Shown: positions 21,706-30,248, counted from the first letter of the stretch. The stretch is 64,000 nucleotides of DNA from Companilactobacillus insicii (GCF_003946015.1 NZ_RHNU01000001.1:62001-126000), one strand, 5' to 3'. Notes: a model not told the origin generated them from the sequence alone. Made by a program: numbers and translations.

Positions 21706-23034
21706 ATGAACAAATTTGATGCAATAATTATTGGCGGTGGTCCAGCCGGGCTTGCAGAAGCGTATGCTTTAAAATCATCTGGTAAAGATATAGCTGTTGT
21801 AGAAAATTATCAATGGGGTGGTACATGTCCTAATCGTGGCTGTGACCCTAAGAAGATGTTATTGAGTGGCGTTCAAGCACGTGATAGAATAGCTCAATTA
21901 AAGGGAAAGGGATTTGAAGATGCACCATTTGTGAAATGGCCTGAAATTGAAGCTTTTAAGGATACTTATACAAGCAAAATACCTGAAGGTAGTCGAAATG
22001 GTATTGTCAGTGCCGGAATCACGGCAATTGATGGTAGTCCCAAATTCATTTCTGATAATCAAATTAATGTTAATGATGATATTTATCAAGCAGATAAATT
22101 TGTGATTGCAACTGGTCAACGGCCTAGTCGTCTTAATATTGAAGGTAAAGAAAATCTATTAACTAGCACAGACTTTATGAATCTCAAATCAATGCCTAAG
22201 AAAATAACCTTTATTGGTGCTGGTTACATTGCCTTTGAGCTAGCTACAATTGCCAGTTCAACTGGTGCTGAAGTTCATATTGTGCACCACAACGATCGTC
22301 CTCTTAAGAAATTTGATACTAGTTATGTAGATGCGCTGGTTAAGCAGTTAGAAAATCGTGGCATTCAATTCCACTTTAATGTGGATACTAAGTCAATTGC
22401 TAAATTTGGTGATCAATATGTATTGGATGCAGGAGACTTTAATTTAGTTAGTGATTTAGTTATTGGAGCTACCGGTCGTATTCCTAATGTTGATAATTTG
22501 GATTTGGAAAAAGCTAATGTAGAATATTCTCATAAAGGAATCAAAACTAACAGTAAGTTGCAAACTACCAATCCTAATATTTATGCTATTGGGGATGTTG
22601 TTGACAAGGATCAACCTAAGCTGACCCCAGTAGCAGGATATGATGCTAGATATGTTGCGGATGTGATTTTAGATAGAACTGATAAAGACATTGAATATCC
22701 GGCAATTCCAACGCTTGTATACGGTTCACCAGAGTTAGCTAGGGTAGGTATAAGTACTGCTGAAGCAGAAAAAAATCCTGATGACTATTCTATTGTCGAT
22801 CAGGATTTAACAAAATGGTTCACTTATTATAGGACTAATGAACCAATTTCAAAGGCAAAGATTATTTTTAATAAAGATAAACAAATTGTTGGTGCAACGC
22901 TTATGAGTAATGAAGCTGATGAAATGATAAATTATTTAACATTAGCTATTAATAAGAAAATGACTCACGATGAAATAGTTAACACAATATTTGCTTATCC
23001 CACACCAGCAAGTGATTTAGAGTATTTAATGTAG
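21706..23034 (+). CDS. Glutathione-reductase-like FAD/NAD(P) disulfide oxidoreductase
   Basis: This 442-residue flavoprotein belongs to the pyridine nucleotide-disulfide oxidoreductase class I family. It has an N-terminal FAD site (IIGGGPAGLAEAYAL), the redox-active pair in GGTCPNRGCDPKK (about 40-52), a second nucleotide-binding fold (ITFIGAGYIAFELA, about 166), an FAD-contacting YAIGDV (about 290), and the dimerisation domain. The C-terminal active-site histidine of glutathione reductase (HPT motif) appears to be replaced by tyrosine (FAYPTPASD). The substrate is therefore uncertain: glutathione, another low-molecular-weight thiol, or a metal ion. It is monocistronic, with its own ribosome site (CGGAGG) and terminator. 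Confidence 0.85.
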   Translation: MNKFDAIIIGGGPAGLAEAYALKSSGKDIAVVENYQWGGTCPNRGCDPKKMLLSGVQARDRIAQLKGKGFEDAPFVKWPEIEAFKDTYTSKIPEGSRNGIVSAGITAIDGSPKFISDNQINVNDDIYQADKFVIATGQRPSRLNIEGKENLLTSTDFMNLKSMPKKITFIGAGYIAFELATIASSTGAEVHIVHHNDRPLKKFDTSYVDALVKQLENRGIQFHFNVDTKSIAKFGDQYVLDAGDFNLVSDLVIGATGRIPNVDNLDLEKANVEYSHKGIKTNSKLQTTNPNIYAIGDVVDKDQPKLTPVAGYDARYVADVILDRTDKDIEYPAIPTLVYGSPELARVGISTAEAEKNPDDYSIVDQDLTKWFTYYRTNEPISKAKIIFNKDKQIVGATLMSNEADEMINYLTLAINKKMTHDEIVNTIFAYPTPASDLEYLM

Positions 23035-23043
23035 TAAAAATGA

Positions 23044-23077
23044 AAAAGTAGATGCAATTTTGCATCTACTTTTTTTA
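23044..23077. terminator. Bidirectional terminator between convergent genes
   Basis: AAAAGTAGATGCAA / TTGCATCTACTTTT is a perfect 14-bp stem flanked by A-runs and T-runs, serving both the oxidoreductase (+) and the unknown operon (-). Confidence 0.9.
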
Positions 23078-24001
23078 TAGCAACATTTCTACTAATTTTT
23101 GTAAATCATGTTTTTCAGGTATTTCAGGAAGCATATTAATGTCGAATAGCGCTTGATCCTTATATTCTTTAACCATAACTTGGGACGCATCTACACCGTT
23201 GTCAATGACCTCTTCGGCTGTTTCAGCAAGAGACTTTTCACCGGTTCGTCCAGCTTCAGCAATTTTATTCATAAAGTCAGGTCCCTTTTTACCTATAGCA
23301 AAAATAACTGGTAGGGTAAATTCACCGCTTTGAAGCATGTATAGTGGTCCAAATTCTTCTTCGGTTGTGTTAATACCAACTAAATCGAGGACTTCACTTT
23401 TAATTTGATAAGCAATACCGATGGTTTTTCCAATTTCACCTGCAGAATCAACAATAATATCCGATGCATGTGCAGCTTGTGCACCAAATCGACAAGCAAA
23501 TTCAAACATTACTGCTGATCGTCCTTCGACTCTTTTAATGTATTCACCGATATCTTCGACGGGTTTTACCATTTGTTCATCAGCCATCAATTGTTGTGTG
23601 GTTATTTCTTGAATTGCATCGATTTTTCCTTGTAAGGCGTCATCGTCTGCAGAACATTTGCGTAGCTCAACATCGATTAAATCGGAAAAATATTCAACCA
23701 TAAAGTTTAATTTGATAGAATCAGGACCAGCTTGATGTCTACGCATCATTTCGTTTCTAATATAAAACATTTGGGTTGCAGCGGCGGCTGATTGAAGTGC
23801 ATTTTCACGTAGATCATCAGTAGTTCCAAAACCTGAAAATAGATAAAAGAATGCACCATGTAAGAAGCGGCTTGATTTAAGGAAACCACTAGCTTCAGAA
23901 ATAATGTCATCTTTATTTAATTCAATCAAGTGGAGGATATAATCTTCCAAATTAATTAATTTTGGATTTAAGTGTTCAAATTGTTCAAATGGTGATGCCA
24001 T
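23075..24001 (-). CDS. Isoprenyl-diphosphate-synthase-like protein lacking both Asp-rich motifs
   Basis: This 308-residue protein (start ATG at 24001 with AAGGAG upstream) follows the polyprenyl synthetase plan without the catalytic residues. The substrate-binding region is reduced to KSSRFLHGAFFYLFSGFG (normally GGKRLRP-like). The position of the first DDxxD reads IRNEMMRRH and the second reads QIKSEVLDL. The flanking scaffold is retained: GRSAVMFEFACRFGAQAAH, GEIGKTIGIAYQIKSE and GEFTLPVIFAIGKKG. By family knowledge a canonical prenyl chain-elongation reaction needs those aspartates, so it is probably non-catalytic or has a changed activity. It is the last gene of a three-gene minus-strand operon with two unrecognised proteins. 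Confidence 0.65.
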   Translation of the reverse strand: MASPFEQFEHLNPKLINLEDYILHLIELNKDDIISEASGFLKSSRFLHGAFFYLFSGFGTTDDLRENALQSAAAATQMFYIRNEMMRRHQAGPDSIKLNFMVEYFSDLIDVELRKCSADDDALQGKIDAIQEITTQQLMADEQMVKPVEDIGEYIKRVEGRSAVMFEFACRFGAQAAHASDIIVDSAGEIGKTIGIAYQIKSEVLDLVGINTTEEEFGPLYMLQSGEFTLPVIFAIGKKGPDFMNKIAEAGRTGEKSLAETAEEVIDNGVDASQVMVKEYKDQALFDINMLPEIPEKHDLQKLVEMLL

Positions 24002-24011
24002 GATATTCTCC

Positions 24012-25007
24012 TTACTTGAATTTATCAATTTCGACTTCTAAGTTTTCAGAAATTGGTAAGAATACGGAATTGAAAAACTTTTGCGGTTCAAACTTTTGTT
24101 CTTTTTCAATAGTGTCGTTAGATTTTTTCCATGCGTCTTGTCGCATAATTGCCGCTAGATTTTTTCTCAGCGTTTGTAAGTGTTTCTTTAATTTTGGATT
24201 TGTTGTGCCATATGCTTCAATGTAGAAATATAATATTTCGTTGAAAGTATTGTCCAAAACATAGAAGAATGTGTTACGCATTTCTGCTAAATTCATCATT
24301 TGAGGAAAAGGTTTGTCTTTTAAAATCTGTTCTTTTGTAAAGGTACTTGAAGAGGTAAGTATTGAATTTACTTGGCTCATGTCAGCTATATAATTTGAAT
24401 AGTGTTCTAATTGATCCTTTTTTAAAGGTACGCCAAGCTTCTCTTTTATTTCAGATTCATTTAGCGGTTCTAATTGTTTTAATGTAAGGTCACGAACATT
24501 AATTCTTTCTTCAACCAGTTTCTTTTCAATTTTTTTGAGAATAGTTTGATTTTCATTTAGATACTTCATTACTACTGGCCAAATGTGATCATTAAAAGTT
24601 TCATGGAAATGATTGAACATGTCATCTGTATAGACGTCTAAGACTTTTTTTTCTGAAGGAAATTCTTTAACGTGTGATTCAAATTGGATAACTAAAGGCA
24701 TCCCAGTACGCTTATCGGGATTACCAACTAGTATACCGGTATCTTTTCTTTGTTGATCTTCCCATGTTTTTAATTCGTTTAAATCCAGTAATCCTAATGG
24801 CATTAGAGTTATTTCAGCATGTGTGCAGAGAATCTGCAAAGCAAAGGGTGTAATCATTTTTTGAGTCTCGGTAAACGCCTTAAGTGTTGTACGTAGTTTC
24901 TTTTGATTATCTAAGTGATCCTCAGGATCGGCGTAAAAAGCCGATGATTGAATTGGTGCATTTTCAAAGCGACCATTCATTTGTTTCTTTAAGTCATCAA
25001 TGTCCAT
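24012..25007 (-). CDS. Unknown 331-residue protein in the pseudo-prenyltransferase operon
   Basis: I do not recognise this protein. It is soluble, without signal peptide or membrane helices, and mainly helical by composition. Charged segments look coiled-coil prone (LNENQTILKKIEKKLVEERI, about 154-173). A hydrophobic stretch PFALQILCTHAEITLMPLGL lies near residue 54. No catalytic motif is evident. Its ATG overlaps the stop of the upstream 92-residue gene (TAATG), and the isoprenyl-synthase-like gene starts 10 bp after its own stop. The three are therefore very probably one transcript and may act together. Confidence 0.7.
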   Translation of the reverse strand: MDIDDLKKQMNGRFENAPIQSSAFYADPEDHLDNQKKLRTTLKAFTETQKMITPFALQILCTHAEITLMPLGLLDLNELKTWEDQQRKDTGILVGNPDKRTGMPLVIQFESHVKEFPSEKKVLDVYTDDMFNHFHETFNDHIWPVVMKYLNENQTILKKIEKKLVEERINVRDLTLKQLEPLNESEIKEKLGVPLKKDQLEHYSNYIADMSQVNSILTSSSTFTKEQILKDKPFPQMMNLAEMRNTFFYVLDNTFNEILYFYIEAYGTTNPKLKKHLQTLRKNLAAIMRQDAWKKSNDTIEKEQKFEPQKFFNSVFLPISENLEVEIDKFK

Positions 25008-25285
25008 TACTTAGTTTCCTCCTTACCATATATTTTTTTGAGTTCAGTCAATTTATTGATTCCTGATTTTGTTAAAGTTGCAGGTTTTAACGTAGCAGTG
25101 GCTAGTGAATAATTTTCGATTTCTTGTAGTTCCAAATCATTAAACCAACCTTTTCCTTGGACTTCTTCAATTGTTTGGTACAACATTGATTGCTTGTTTA
25201 ATTGACGGTTAGAAGTAAAGTAATTACGATTTACGTCATTTAGTAGTTGATAAATTGATTGTTCCATACTTACATTTTCAGCCAT
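25007..25285 (-). CDS. Small unknown protein, possible winged helix
   Basis: This 92-residue protein is the first gene of the minus-strand operon, with GGAGATTAATT before its ATG. It is Gln/Asn/Glu-rich and mainly helical at the N-terminus. The C-terminal stretch ATLTKSGINKLTELKK resembles the last helix and wing of small DNA-binding or phage-type winged-helix proteins. That resemblance is weak and no function is claimed. It is coupled to the 331-residue gene by a one-base stop/start overlap. Confidence 0.65.
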   Translation of the reverse strand: MAENVSMEQSIYQLLNDVNRNYFTSNRQLNKQSMLYQTIEEVQGKGWFNDLELQEIENYSLATATLKPATLTKSGINKLTELKKIYGKEETK

Positions 25286-25426
25286 AATTAATCTCCATTC
25301 CTATATTACTTATAGTTTATCGTTTTTATGAATAATAAAAAATTAGTAAAATTCCTAAGTTAAATTAATTTTCGACTGCGATATTATAAAATAGTAATAG
25401 AATTAATATATTGGAGGAATATTATT

Positions 25427-25636
25427 ATGGAAAAACAAATTTTAGTAAGTGGATTGCATTGTGAGAATTGCCCAAAACATATTGCTGAATTGATTAAAGA
25501 TGCAAAGGGTGTAGAGAAGCTAGATAAAGATATGGACAAGATGACTTTGACAATTTCTGGAAATGATGATTTGGATGTAAATGAGATTAAGGCTGATTTA
25601 GCAAGTAAGCCATTTAAGGTCGAAGAATTAGCTTAA
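25427..25636 (+). CDS. Small HMA-domain metal-binding protein (copper-chaperone-like)
   Basis: This 69-residue protein is a single heavy-metal-associated domain with beta-alpha-beta-beta-alpha-beta order and the metal site GLHCENC (residues 9-15, CxxC). Such proteins bind Cu(I) or similar soft metals and hand them to P-type ATPases or enzymes. Here the next gene is an EamA transporter whose ATG overlaps this stop (TAATG), not a copper ATPase. A GGAGG ribosome site lies 9 bases upstream. The partner and metal are not shown by sequence. Confidence 0.85.
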   Translation: MEKQILVSGLHCENCPKHIAELIKDAKGVEKLDKDMDKMTLTISGNDDLDVNEIKADLASKPFKVEELA

Positions 25637-26517
25637 TGAATTCTATGACTACCAAAAAAGCCCAACTTTTAGGAGTTGAGCTTAATTTAATTTCATTATT
25701 ATTCAGTAGTATTAGTCCAGTACTTAATAAATTTTCATTAGTCAGTTTAAATCCAGTTATAGGTGCTCTATTCACAAGTGTTTTTGCAGCAATTTTTAAT
25801 TTGATCCTGATATTTGTCATGTATCATGATTTTTCTATTATTAGAAACAAATGGGTCATTGCTCTAGGATTATCTAATGCGGTTGGCGTTATTTTACAAT
25901 ATATTGCTTTGACGTTGTTAAGTCCAGTAACGGTTACGTTGATTGCTAGGATATATCTGGTTTATGTTTTTGCATTGTCATATATGTTTTTAAAAGAAAA
26001 ATTAGTGAAGTGGGATTATCTAGCAATTATGATGTGTATCGGTGGATCAATATTTGTTTCTACTGGTCGTATTGAAATAGATAGTATTTGGGGAATTGTT
26101 TGTGCTTTTATTTACCCATTGATGTATGCAATAAATAATATTATTGCTAAGTATTTGGTTGAAGATAACAATCCAGGAAATGTTTTATTTTATAACCACT
26201 TGGTTTCTGCAGCATTATTATTTATTTATGCATTGATTATTCCTGGTACTTTCGGAGGTATTCAAGCAAAAGCCGTAACTTTTAATTTCTTTGGTGCTTT
26301 CTTCAATGGCTTCTTGTCGTTACTATTGTTCTATACAAGTTTGAAGTTCATTACAGCAGGTAAAGCTAATATCGTTCGTGCATTAGGTCCCATTGTTGTA
26401 ATTATTTATTCTTACTTTTTCTTCCCAATTCAAGTTACTTCCAATATCATAATTGGTGCATTGCTGTTAATTGCTTCAACAGCCATTGTTACTTTTACAC
26501 GCGCCAACACAGATTAA
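25636..26517 (+). CDS. EamA/DMT-family transporter
   Basis: This 293-residue integral membrane protein has ten hydrophobic segments arranged as two five-helix repeats, typical of the drug/metabolite transporter superfamily (EamA). The substrate cannot be read from sequence; family members export amino acids or metabolites, or import nucleosides or sugars. The first ATG overlaps the HMA gene stop, suggesting translational coupling; an alternative ATG lies three codons downstream. A terminator follows 58 bp later. Confidence 0.85.
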   Translation: MNSMTTKKAQLLGVELNLISLLFSSISPVLNKFSLVSLNPVIGALFTSVFAAIFNLILIFVMYHDFSIIRNKWVIALGLSNAVGVILQYIALTLLSPVTVTLIARIYLVYVFALSYMFLKEKLVKWDYLAIMMCIGGSIFVSTGRIEIDSIWGIVCAFIYPLMYAINNIIAKYLVEDNNPGNVLFYNHLVSAALLFIYALIIPGTFGGIQAKAVTFNFFGAFFNGFLSLLLFYTSLKFITAGKANIVRALGPIVVIIYSYFFFPIQVTSNIIIGALLLIASTAIVTFTRANTD

Positions 26518-26574
26518 CAAAGTTGGAATATATATTTTTTTAAATGACATAACTATGGAATTAGGTATAGTTTT

Positions 26575-26612
26575 GGTCAACAATCTTAAATAGGATTGTT
26601 GGCCTTTTTTTT
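26575..26612 (+). terminator. Rho-independent terminator after the EamA gene
   Basis: GGTCAACAATC / GATTGTTGGCC with G-U pairs and an 8-base loop, followed by TTTTTTTT. Confidence 0.85.
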
Positions 26613-26640
26613 ATGATTTTTATAGGGCTTTCACCAATTC

Positions 26641-26670
26641 ATTTTGGAATAATTTTAATACATAATTAAA
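26641..26670 (+). repeat. 30-bp block upstream of moaA, shared with the nreA upstream region
   Basis: The block begins ATTTTGGAATA and ends CATAATTAAA. It matches 31809-31838 at 26 of 30 positions. A TATAAT (26682-26687) lies 11 bp downstream with no good -35, so the block covers the -35 area of the moaA promoter. It may be an activator site. Confidence 0.5.
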
Positions 26671-26723
26671 GTAGTTAATTATATAATTCACAAGTTTGTA
26701 TTTTGCATTTGGAGGCTTTAATT

Positions 26724-27722
26724 ATGGAAAAATTGTATGACCAATATGATCGGGTGCATGATTACGTGCGCTTATCAATTACAGATAGATGTAATCTAAG
26801 ATGTGTATACTGCATGCCTAAGGAAGGTCTACCGTTTTTTCCAACTGAAAAAGTTTTGTCTCAAGATGAAATAGTTAAGATGATAGAGAACTTTGCCGAG
26901 ATGGGTATTTCAAAGGTACGTATAACCGGTGGGGAACCATTATTGAGGACTGATGTAGTTGATATCATTAGAAGAATAAAAGCAGTTGAAGGTATTGAAG
27001 ACGTTTCAATTACAACCAATGGATTGTTTCTGACAAAAAAAGCAAAAGATTTGAAAGAAGCAGGACTGGACCGATTGAATATTAGTTTAGATACATTTCA
27101 AGCTAAACGTTATAAAGAAATAACCCGTGGTGGCAATATAGAACAAGTACTTGATGGTATAAATACTGCGGCTGAATTACATTTTAAAAAGATCAAATTA
27201 AACGTAGTTTTGATTAAGGGTCAAAACGATGATGAAATTTTAGACTTTTTAAATTACACTAAATACCATGATGTTAATGTAAGGTTTATCGAATTCATGC
27301 CAATCGGTAATTCTGAGAAGATGTGGAAGAAAGAATATGTAGGTTTACAAAGTGTGTTCGATATATGTAAAGAAAATGGGCTGGAATATTCGCCAATTGA
27401 ATTAAAAGGTAATGGTCCATCCGATAACTATCAGATAGAAGGGTTTAAAGGGAGTTTTGGCCTAATTCATCCTATCAGTGCTAAATTCTGTGAAAACTGT
27501 AATAGGTTACGTATTACAGCCGATGGGTACGTTAAAGCATGTTTATATTGGAATGAAGAAATTGATATTCGTAAAGCTATTCCTGATAAAAAAGAATTCA
27601 GACGTTTGATACAAAAGTCTTTAGATCGTAAACCTTTGAATCATGAAATGGCTATGGATGAAGCAGATCGAATAATTGACAAAGCGCCAACTTGGAGACA
27701 TATGAGTCAAATCGGTGGATAA
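26724..27722 (+). CDS. moaA: GTP 3',8-cyclase MoaA (radical SAM)
   Basis: MoaA carries out the first step of molybdenum cofactor synthesis, converting GTP to 3',8-cyclo-GTP with S-adenosylmethionine. The 332-residue protein has the radical SAM cluster motif CNLRCVYC (about residues 21-28), GGEPLLR (about 71) and a second cluster in the C-terminal domain ([18 protein letters not shown], about 254-271). The start at ATG 26724 is supported by GGAGG 9 bases upstream. MoaC, its pathway partner, is at 32.4 kb. The gene is transcribed toward a MIP18-family Fe-S protein gene. Confidence 0.95.
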   Translation: MEKLYDQYDRVHDYVRLSITDRCNLRCVYCMPKEGLPFFPTEKVLSQDEIVKMIENFAEMGISKVRITGGEPLLRTDVVDIIRRIKAVEGIEDVSITTNGLFLTKKAKDLKEAGLDRLNISLDTFQAKRYKEITRGGNIEQVLDGINTAAELHFKKIKLNVVLIKGQNDDEILDFLNYTKYHDVNVRFIEFMPIGNSEKMWKKEYVGLQSVFDICKENGLEYSPIELKGNGPSDNYQIEGFKGSFGLIHPISAKFCENCNRLRITADGYVKACLYWNEEIDIRKAIPDKKEFRRLIQKSLDRKPLNHEMAMDEADRIIDKAPTWRHMSQIGG

Positions 27723-27765
27723 GTGAGATAATAAGTTTAAACAACCTGAAAGGCGGATAGTTATC

Positions 27766-28080
27766 ATGACGGAAACAACGATGGAAGACCAAGTTAAAGA
27801 ATCTTTGATGGACGTAATTGATCCAGAGTTAGGAATTGATATTGTAAACCTTGGATTGATTTATAAGATTGATATAATAGATGGTAATTGTACTATTACT
27901 ATGACACTAACTACTATGGGATGTCCCCTAGGAGATTATTTACATGATGAGATTGTAGATGCTGCTGAGTTAGTTGAGGGTGTTAATAACGTAGAAATTA
28001 ATTTAGTTTGGGAACCAGCTTGGGATTTAGATATGGCTAGTCGCTTTGCAAAAATCTCATTAGGAATTTATGATAGTTAA
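27766..28080 (+). CDS. MIP18/DUF59-family metal-sulfur cluster assembly factor (copy 1)
   Basis: This 104-residue protein of the MIP18 (SufT/PaaD-like) family is implicated in Fe-S cluster assembly or delivery. Family hallmarks are DVIDPELGIDIVNLGLIY and TMGCPLGD with the conserved cysteine near residue 65. It is very similar to the protein at 57773-58105. It lies 43 bp after moaA, whose enzyme holds two [4Fe-4S] clusters, so a role in maturing MoaA or NarGH is plausible but inferred. Confidence 0.88.
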   Translation: MTETTMEDQVKESLMDVIDPELGIDIVNLGLIYKIDIIDGNCTITMTLTTMGCPLGDYLHDEIVDAAELVEGVNNVEINLVWEPAWDLDMASRFAKISLGIYDS

Positions 28081-28097
28081 AATTTGGAGTGTTAATT

Positions 28098-29012
28098 GTG
28101 AGAGAAATTAATATAGACGTATTCATAAAAAGACGTAAGGAATTAAAACTATCGCAAGTTAAACTTTGCGAAGGTATATGCACACAGGCAACGTTGAGCA
28201 AATTTGAGAATAATGGCCGAGTACCATCGTTGACAATTTTAAATAAACTATGTGCTCGCTTAGGACTAATGGTTGACGATTTATATCAAGATTCCACTAC
28301 TTCAACTGCCAAGGTGCGCGATAATTTGAATCATGCTGAAAAAGAATTGATGATGGAGAACTATCAAGAAGTAATAGATATTTTGTCTGAGATAAAGCCT
28401 GAAAAGATAGAATTTATACCGCTTAAAACACAGTTTTATTATTTAAGAGGACTATTAAATGCTTTGACTAATCAGCAACCAGTTGATATTTTGTTTGATT
28501 TTTCGCAAATATTGGATGATCTTGATGATAAACATCAATCAATTTATACGCAACTAGCATATCTTGGATCGGGAGTAATGTACTCTCGTGAGAAACAGAA
28601 TGAAAAAGCAGAATTCTATTTTGAAAAGATATATCAATTTATTGAGACTTATCATCATGAACCAACCAAAGATTCAGATGATGAAGATGACCATTATTTA
28701 AAGATTTTAACTTTGATATTCTTCACATCTGAGTATTATGCAACAAAAGGGAATATCAATTTAAGTAATAAATTAGTTAAAATGGGAATTGACCTTTGTT
28801 CTGAATATCATGTTACTTATTACTTACCAAGATTAAAACTACAAGCTGCTCAGAATGCGATTGATGAGAAAAAACCTAATGCTGAGATCAAGCGCTTGAT
28901 GAATGAAGCTTTGGCATTTGCTCATATTAATAATAATCAGGTTGTTGAAATAAGAGTTGCCGCTTTGAGAACAAAATATGACAAAGATAATAAAACTATA
29001 GAAAACGCCTAG
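28098..29012 (+). CDS. XRE-family regulator with C-terminal TPR-like region (Rgg/MutR-like)
   Basis: This predicted transcription regulator has 304 residues (GTG 28098 with GGAG 9 bases upstream). The N-terminal helix-turn-helix is clear (FIKRRKELKLSQVKLCEGI through LSKFENNGRVPSLTILNKLC, residues 7-60). The rest is an all-helical repeat region like the peptide-binding domain of Rgg/MutR or PlcR-type regulators. No pheromone gene could be seen next to it. It follows the MIP18 gene by 17 bp and may be cotranscribed with moaA. Whether it controls the nitrate genes is unknown. Confidence 0.82.
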   Translation: MREINIDVFIKRRKELKLSQVKLCEGICTQATLSKFENNGRVPSLTILNKLCARLGLMVDDLYQDSTTSTAKVRDNLNHAEKELMMENYQEVIDILSEIKPEKIEFIPLKTQFYYLRGLLNALTNQQPVDILFDFSQILDDLDDKHQSIYTQLAYLGSGVMYSREKQNEKAEFYFEKIYQFIETYHHEPTKDSDDEDDHYLKILTLIFFTSEYYATKGNINLSNKLVKMGIDLCSEYHVTYYLPRLKLQAAQNAIDEKKPNAEIKRLMNEALAFAHINNNQVVEIRVAALRTKYDKDNKTIENA

Positions 29013-29034
29013 CCACCGCGGCTAGACGCTTTTG
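29004..29034 (+). terminator. Terminator overlapping the XRE regulator stop codon
   Basis: The CGCCTAGCC / GGCTAGACG stem, with one mismatch, starts inside the last codons of the regulator gene and is followed by TTTT. It is compact and probably functional. Confidence 0.7.
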
Positions 29035-29065
29035 TGTATTTAAAATGAGAGTGGGGGAGAATTCA

Positions 29066-29545
29066 TTGAGTAAAGATAAAGATATTACTAAGTTTATTCA
29101 GGTTCTAATTGAGAAAGGATACCCTGAGGATTCAATTATTACTAATGTAGAGTTAAAACGTAATGAACCAGTTGATGTTGCGATAATTGCGAATGATATG
29201 ATTGTTGCAGGGTTTGTTGTTACTCATATAAAGGATGAATTGTATGAAGTTTATAAAGTTTCTGACAATACAATGAAGATTATTGAAGATGATGATTTTC
29301 CAACATATGGACAGTTAATTACGAAGCAGAACTTTGAGTTGAAAAATAAATGGAACAAACAATGGTCCATTTTAGATGTTTACTGTGCCTCACTAGCGGG
29401 ATTTTCGATCCTCTTTATACTGCTTGAATTGTTCAGTGAAATTAAACTTTCTGTGGTAGGTTTAATAATGTGGCTGGTAACAATTATTCTGATACTGATT
29501 CCCGTTTGTCTGCAGCTTAATAAGTATAATAATAAAGCCAAATAA
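29066..29545 (+). CDS. Unknown protein: restriction-enzyme-like N-domain plus two TM helices
   Basis: I do not recognise a named family for this 159-residue protein. Translation probably starts at TTG 29066, 8 bases after GGGGGAG. The N-terminal part (FIQVLIEKGYPEDSIIT, then PVDVAIIANDMIVAGFVVTH) resembles the type I restriction HsdR N-terminal (PD-(D/E)xK-like) fold. The ExK motif is not present, so it is probably not a nuclease. Two hydrophobic helices fill the C-terminus (about 105-150). It is convergent with nreC and shares its bidirectional terminator. Confidence 0.65.
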   Translation: MSKDKDITKFIQVLIEKGYPEDSIITNVELKRNEPVDVAIIANDMIVAGFVVTHIKDELYEVYKVSDNTMKIIEDDDFPTYGQLITKQNFELKNKWNKQWSILDVYCASLAGFSILFILLELFSEIKLSVVGLIMWLVTIILILIPVCLQLNKYNNKAK

Positions 29546-29584
29546 AAAAAGATTATGCAGATAAAAATTGCATAATCTTTTTTA
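29544..29584. terminator. Bidirectional terminator between the 159-residue gene and nreC
   Basis: AAAAAGATTATGCA / TGCATAATCTTTTT is a perfect stem flanked by A-runs and T-runs, fitting the two convergent genes. Confidence 0.88.
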
Positions 29585-30235
29585 AAATTCAATTAAGTGA
29601 TGATGAATAGCATAACGAACCAGGTCAGCGCGAGTGTCTAATGACAACTTACGAATAATATTAGCCTTGTGTGCTTCGACTGTCTTTGTCGAGATAAACA
29701 TTTGTGATGCTATTTCTTTGTTGGAATATCCTAAAGCAATTAATGGGAAGATTTCCTTTTCACGTTTGGATAAACCATTATATCCCTTCAAGTCAACATC
29801 GACACCATCAGAGTTTATTTCTTGAACGTCTGACTTAGTAATCATGATATTTGTGTCAATATAGTTCTTGCCATTTGAAAGTGCCTTAAGGGCTTTTATT
29901 AACTCGTCATCTGAAGAGCTTTTTAGAATGTAAGACATTGCACCATTATGAATAGCCTTATTAATATATTCCTGTTCCTCATGCATCGACAAAATGAGAA
30001 TTCTTACATCAGGATATTTGTCATGGATACGTTGAGTAGTAATTAATCCGCTCTCACCAGGAGGCATGCTCAAATCCATAATGAGAATATCAATTCCACC
30101 TTGTTCAACGCGCATATAAGTGTCAGTTCCGTTTGCTTCTTCACCAACTACTTTAAAGTTATTTTGCTTATTTACTAAAAATGACAATCCCGAGCGTACG
30201 ACGGCATGGTCATCAGCGATTAAGACTTTATACAT
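29582..30235 (-). CDS. nreC: Response regulator NreC (NarL/LuxR type)
   Basis: NreC is the response regulator of the NreABC system, which activates nitrate reductase genes under low oxygen and nitrate in staphylococci. The 217-residue protein has a receiver domain with the phospho-acceptor aspartate in ILIMDLSMPPGESG (about residue 54) and a C-terminal LuxR-type helix-turn-helix (GLSKREKEIFPLIALGYSNK, about 151-170). It lies 13 bp after nreB on the same strand. Its candidate boxes are at 46539-46580 and 32912-32927. Confidence 0.9.
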   Translation of the reverse strand: MYKVLIADDHAVVRSGLSFLVNKQNNFKVVGEEANGTDTYMRVEQGGIDILIMDLSMPPGESGLITTQRIHDKYPDVRILILSMHEEQEYINKAIHNGAMSYILKSSSDDELIKALKALSNGKNYIDTNIMITKSDVQEINSDGVDVDLKGYNGLSKREKEIFPLIALGYSNKEIASQMFISTKTVEAHKANIIRKLSLDTRADLVRYAIHHHLIEF

Positions 30236-30248
30236 GAAGTCCCCCCAA

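Noticed and set aside
26632-26645. TAGGG-N4 half-site upstream of moaA as an NreC box
   Set aside because: The second half (CACCAA) does not match CCCTA or its variants.
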